From the NCBI GenBank assembly GCA_007128515.1, contig SKXI01000063.1, positions 1 through 13,989 of the forward strand: DNA of 13,989 nucleotides, written 5' to 3'. Below are positions 12,630-13,989 of this stretch, one piece after another (the first letter of the stretch is position 1; each line of letters opens with the position of its first letter). The position numbers and the translations under genes were made by a program. The DNA comes from Halococcaceae archaeon (GTDB lineage Archaea; Halobacteriota; Halobacteria; Halobacteriales; Halalkalicoccaceae). Under the pieces are notes generated by a model. It searched no databases and was not told the origin of the DNA. It saw only the letters and a program-made list of their open reading frames with translations.

Positions 12630-13517
12630 TTACGTCCGTTCGACCGGCGAACCCCGGCGTCGACGCACGCCCAGCGTCCGGAAGGTCGTCCTGAACACGC
12701 GGCGAGCGAGCAGTGCCGACCCCAGATAGGCGAGCGGGAGCAGGTACCAGAGCCCGACGAGGAAGAGTTCGGGAACCGTGGCGGCGAAGAAGGCCCAGGT
12801 CGAGGCGAGAGCGACGACCCCGCCCGTCACCGCCGCGAGAAACGAGGCGGCCAGTTTGGGGGCCCGGAGCCCGGGTTTCAGTTCGTAGCCGTTCGTCTCC
12901 GACCAGCGGACGAACCCCCGCTCCCTGAGCCAGCGGTCGTAGTCGTCCGTCGCGTAGTCGGGGACGTACCGGCCCCCGTCGTACTTGATCGGCATCCGCG
13001 CGCAGTGAAACCGTTCGATCGGGCGACCGTCGAGGCGTTCTCTGAGCGTCTCGAGCGCCGATCCCTCGTACTCCTCCGGGGTGCGCGGCACCGGAACGTA
13101 GGTGTCCCACAGCACCCCGTCGACCAGGACGTCCAAGCGCAGGTACTCGTCGGCGGCGAGCAGCGCGATGGGCCCGCCCTGTCCGCCCTCGACCGGGCTC
13201 GCTTCGAGCGTGCAGCTCTCGACGTCCTGTGCGGTCGACTCGCCGCGAGAGACGCGCTCGGTGTACCACTCGGGCAGCGCCTCCGTCGGGACGATCGAGA
13301 CGTCGTCGATCGTCCCGTACGCCGCCGGGCTCGTCAGGACTGCCCCCGTCGACGTCACCCGCGTCCGTTCGGCGTCGTCGGTCGCCGAGACGGTCGCGCG
13401 CTCTTCGAGTTCCCGCTCGACCGCCCGAAACCGCTCGGCACGCTCGTCGAAGTACGCGCTGTCCTCGCGGATCCGGTCGTCGGAGCCGTCTCGAAGCGCA
13501 CTGTCGGTTGGGATCAT
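12630..13517 (-). CDS. Hypothetical protein with two C-terminal membrane helices (295 aa)
   Basis: I do not recognise the family. The first 45 residues are charged and likely helical or coiled (DERAERFRAVERELEERA). Residues 50-210 form a soluble, acidic part with a QDVESCTLEASPVEGG segment and a Trp/Tyr-rich end (DDYDRWLRERGFVRWSETNG), and two hydrophobic helices follow at about 223-247 and 250-272. The C-terminal tail is strongly basic (RRRRGS). By the positive-inside rule, the tail and probably the large N-terminal domain face the cytoplasm. GGAG and GAGAG lie 13 or fewer bases before the ATG, and an AT-rich box near 13607 may be the promoter. It reads away from the PAPS-reductase-like gene. 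Confidence 0.72.
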   Translation of the reverse strand: MIPTDSALRDGSDDRIREDSAYFDERAERFRAVERELEERATVSATDDAERTRVTSTGAVLTSPAAYGTIDDVSIVPTEALPEWYTERVSRGESTAQDVESCTLEASPVEGGQGGPIALLAADEYLRLDVLVDGVLWDTYVPVPRTPEEYEGSALETLRERLDGRPIERFHCARMPIKYDGGRYVPDYATDDYDRWLRERGFVRWSETNGYELKPGLRAPKLAASFLAAVTGGVVALASTWAFFAATVPELFLVGLWYLLPLAYLGSALLARRVFRTTFRTLGVRRRRGSPVERT

Positions 13518-13744
13518 CTGCGTCTCTCACTCTCCGGCGGGAACGGGCGCGGCCCGATCCGGACTGTTCGCGTCGTTCGTGGCAGTTACGGACCGGAAGA
13601 GCAAATAGCTACCCCACAACCGAGGGTCGGGAGCGAACCCCGAGCGGGCGTCGATGTCGGCGGGGAGATCGCCCCTGTCACGTTCTCCCGTGCGTAACCC
13701 GTCGTCTGGTATCGTGTGTCCCACAATTACTTTGTGCGAACGCC

Positions 13745-13760
13745 TAATGAGATCTAATTA
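13745..13760. promoter_or_regulatory. AT-rich palindrome next to the start of the PAPS-reductase-like gene
   Basis: TAATGAGATCTAATTA is a 16-base palindrome centred on AGATCT with one mismatched pair, ending 2 bases before the ATG at 13763. A TATA-like TTACTTT lies at 13728-13733. A repressor bound to the palindrome would cover the transcription start. This gap (13518-13762) shows no other feature I can support. Confidence 0.4.
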
Positions 13761-13762
13761 CG

Positions 13763-13989
13763 ATGGCAACGAACTTCCCGGAGTACCTCGACGTGGAGTA
13801 CAGCGACGGCGAGGGCGAGTCGCCGGCGGACTACCCGACGATCGAGGCGAAGATCGAGAAGGCGATCGAGGTGACGAGAGCGGGCCTGGAGCAGTACGAG
13901 AACCCGGCGGTGATGTGGACCGGCGGGAAGGACTCGACGCTCACGCTCTACTTCATCAAGGAGGTCGCGGAGCGCTTCGACCTGGAGGT
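13763..13989 (+). CDS. PAPS reductase-family protein (partial, N-terminal 75 codons)
   Basis: Only the start is in the window; the frame is still open at the right edge. After an acidic N-terminus (NFPEYLDVEYSDGEGE) comes VMWTGGKDSTLTLYFIKEV at about residues 50-67, the PP-loop of adenine-nucleotide alpha hydrolases. In the phosphoadenosine phosphosulfate reductase family this loop holds the phosphates of PAPS or APS. Haloarchaea carry close relatives usually annotated as PAPS reductase, presumably for sulfate assimilation, though sulfurtransferase or adenylyltransferase-like roles cannot be excluded without the C-terminal part. The palindrome just before the ATG may be an operator. Confidence 0.85.
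   Translation, partial: MATNFPEYLDVEYSDGEGESPADYPTIEAKIEKAIEVTRAGLEQYENPAVMWTGGKDSTLTLYFIKEVAERFDLE

Noticed and set aside
13527..13724. 65-codon minus-strand frame upstream of the two-helix membrane protein gene
   Set aside because: It starts with GTG, uses codons unlike its neighbours (TTA, TTG, TAT) and contains the likely promoter of the downstream gene. A small real gene is not fully excluded.
1..13989. CRISPR arrays, tRNA or rRNA genes, intact insertion sequences
   Set aside because: I read through for regularly spaced repeats, tRNA-like cloverleaf ends and transposase motifs and found none. The only dispersed repeat is the element at 10-113 and 5681-5786.

Overview
The window looks like chromosome from a haloarchaeon (class Halobacteria). 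GC is high, nearly every protein is rich in Asp and Glu, several genes have a TATA-like box 24-28 bases before the start codon as leaderless archaeal transcripts do, and key proteins match families known from Haloferax and relatives. I cannot name the species.

Layout. The left edge (10-113) holds a MITE-like repeat with terminal inverted repeats; a second copy in the same orientation lies at 5681-5786. Between them are a minus-strand pair (Tat-exported chymotrypsin-fold protease, then a 69-residue membrane protein), a spacer ending in three tandem hairpins, two divergent enolase-superfamily sugar-acid dehydratases (2038-3273 minus, close to gluconate/xylonate dehydratase; 3351-4502 plus, specificity unknown), a small FMN-type oxidase-like protein, and an 85-residue minus-strand protein. 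To the right of the second repeat come a KDPG aldolase (5921-6571), a 440-base spacer, and an operon of glucose dehydrogenase (7013-8077), the GfcR-type regulator (8074-8715, overlapping by 4 bases) and a six-hairpin glycosidase (8775-9890). Facing the glycosidase is an unrecognised gene cut by an in-frame TAG (9887-11269). Then follow a CGYS monothiol glutaredoxin, a haloarchaeal conserved protein with a structured leader, a C-terminally anchored membrane protein, and the first 75 codons of a PAPS-reductase-family gene running off the right edge.

How they fit. Glucose dehydrogenase, gluconate dehydratase and KDPG aldolase are three steps of the semi-phosphorylative Entner-Doudoroff pathway. 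GfcR is the known activator of that pathway in Haloferax volcanii, and the glycosidase could supply glucose. KDG kinase and gluconolactonase are not in the window. The window is best read as a sugar-catabolic cluster with its own regulator, flanked by housekeeping and unknown genes. I see no CRISPR array, tRNA, rRNA or intact insertion sequence. The most unusual items are the premature amber codon, the paired repeat, the hairpin cluster after the dehydratase, and several palindromes at promoters.
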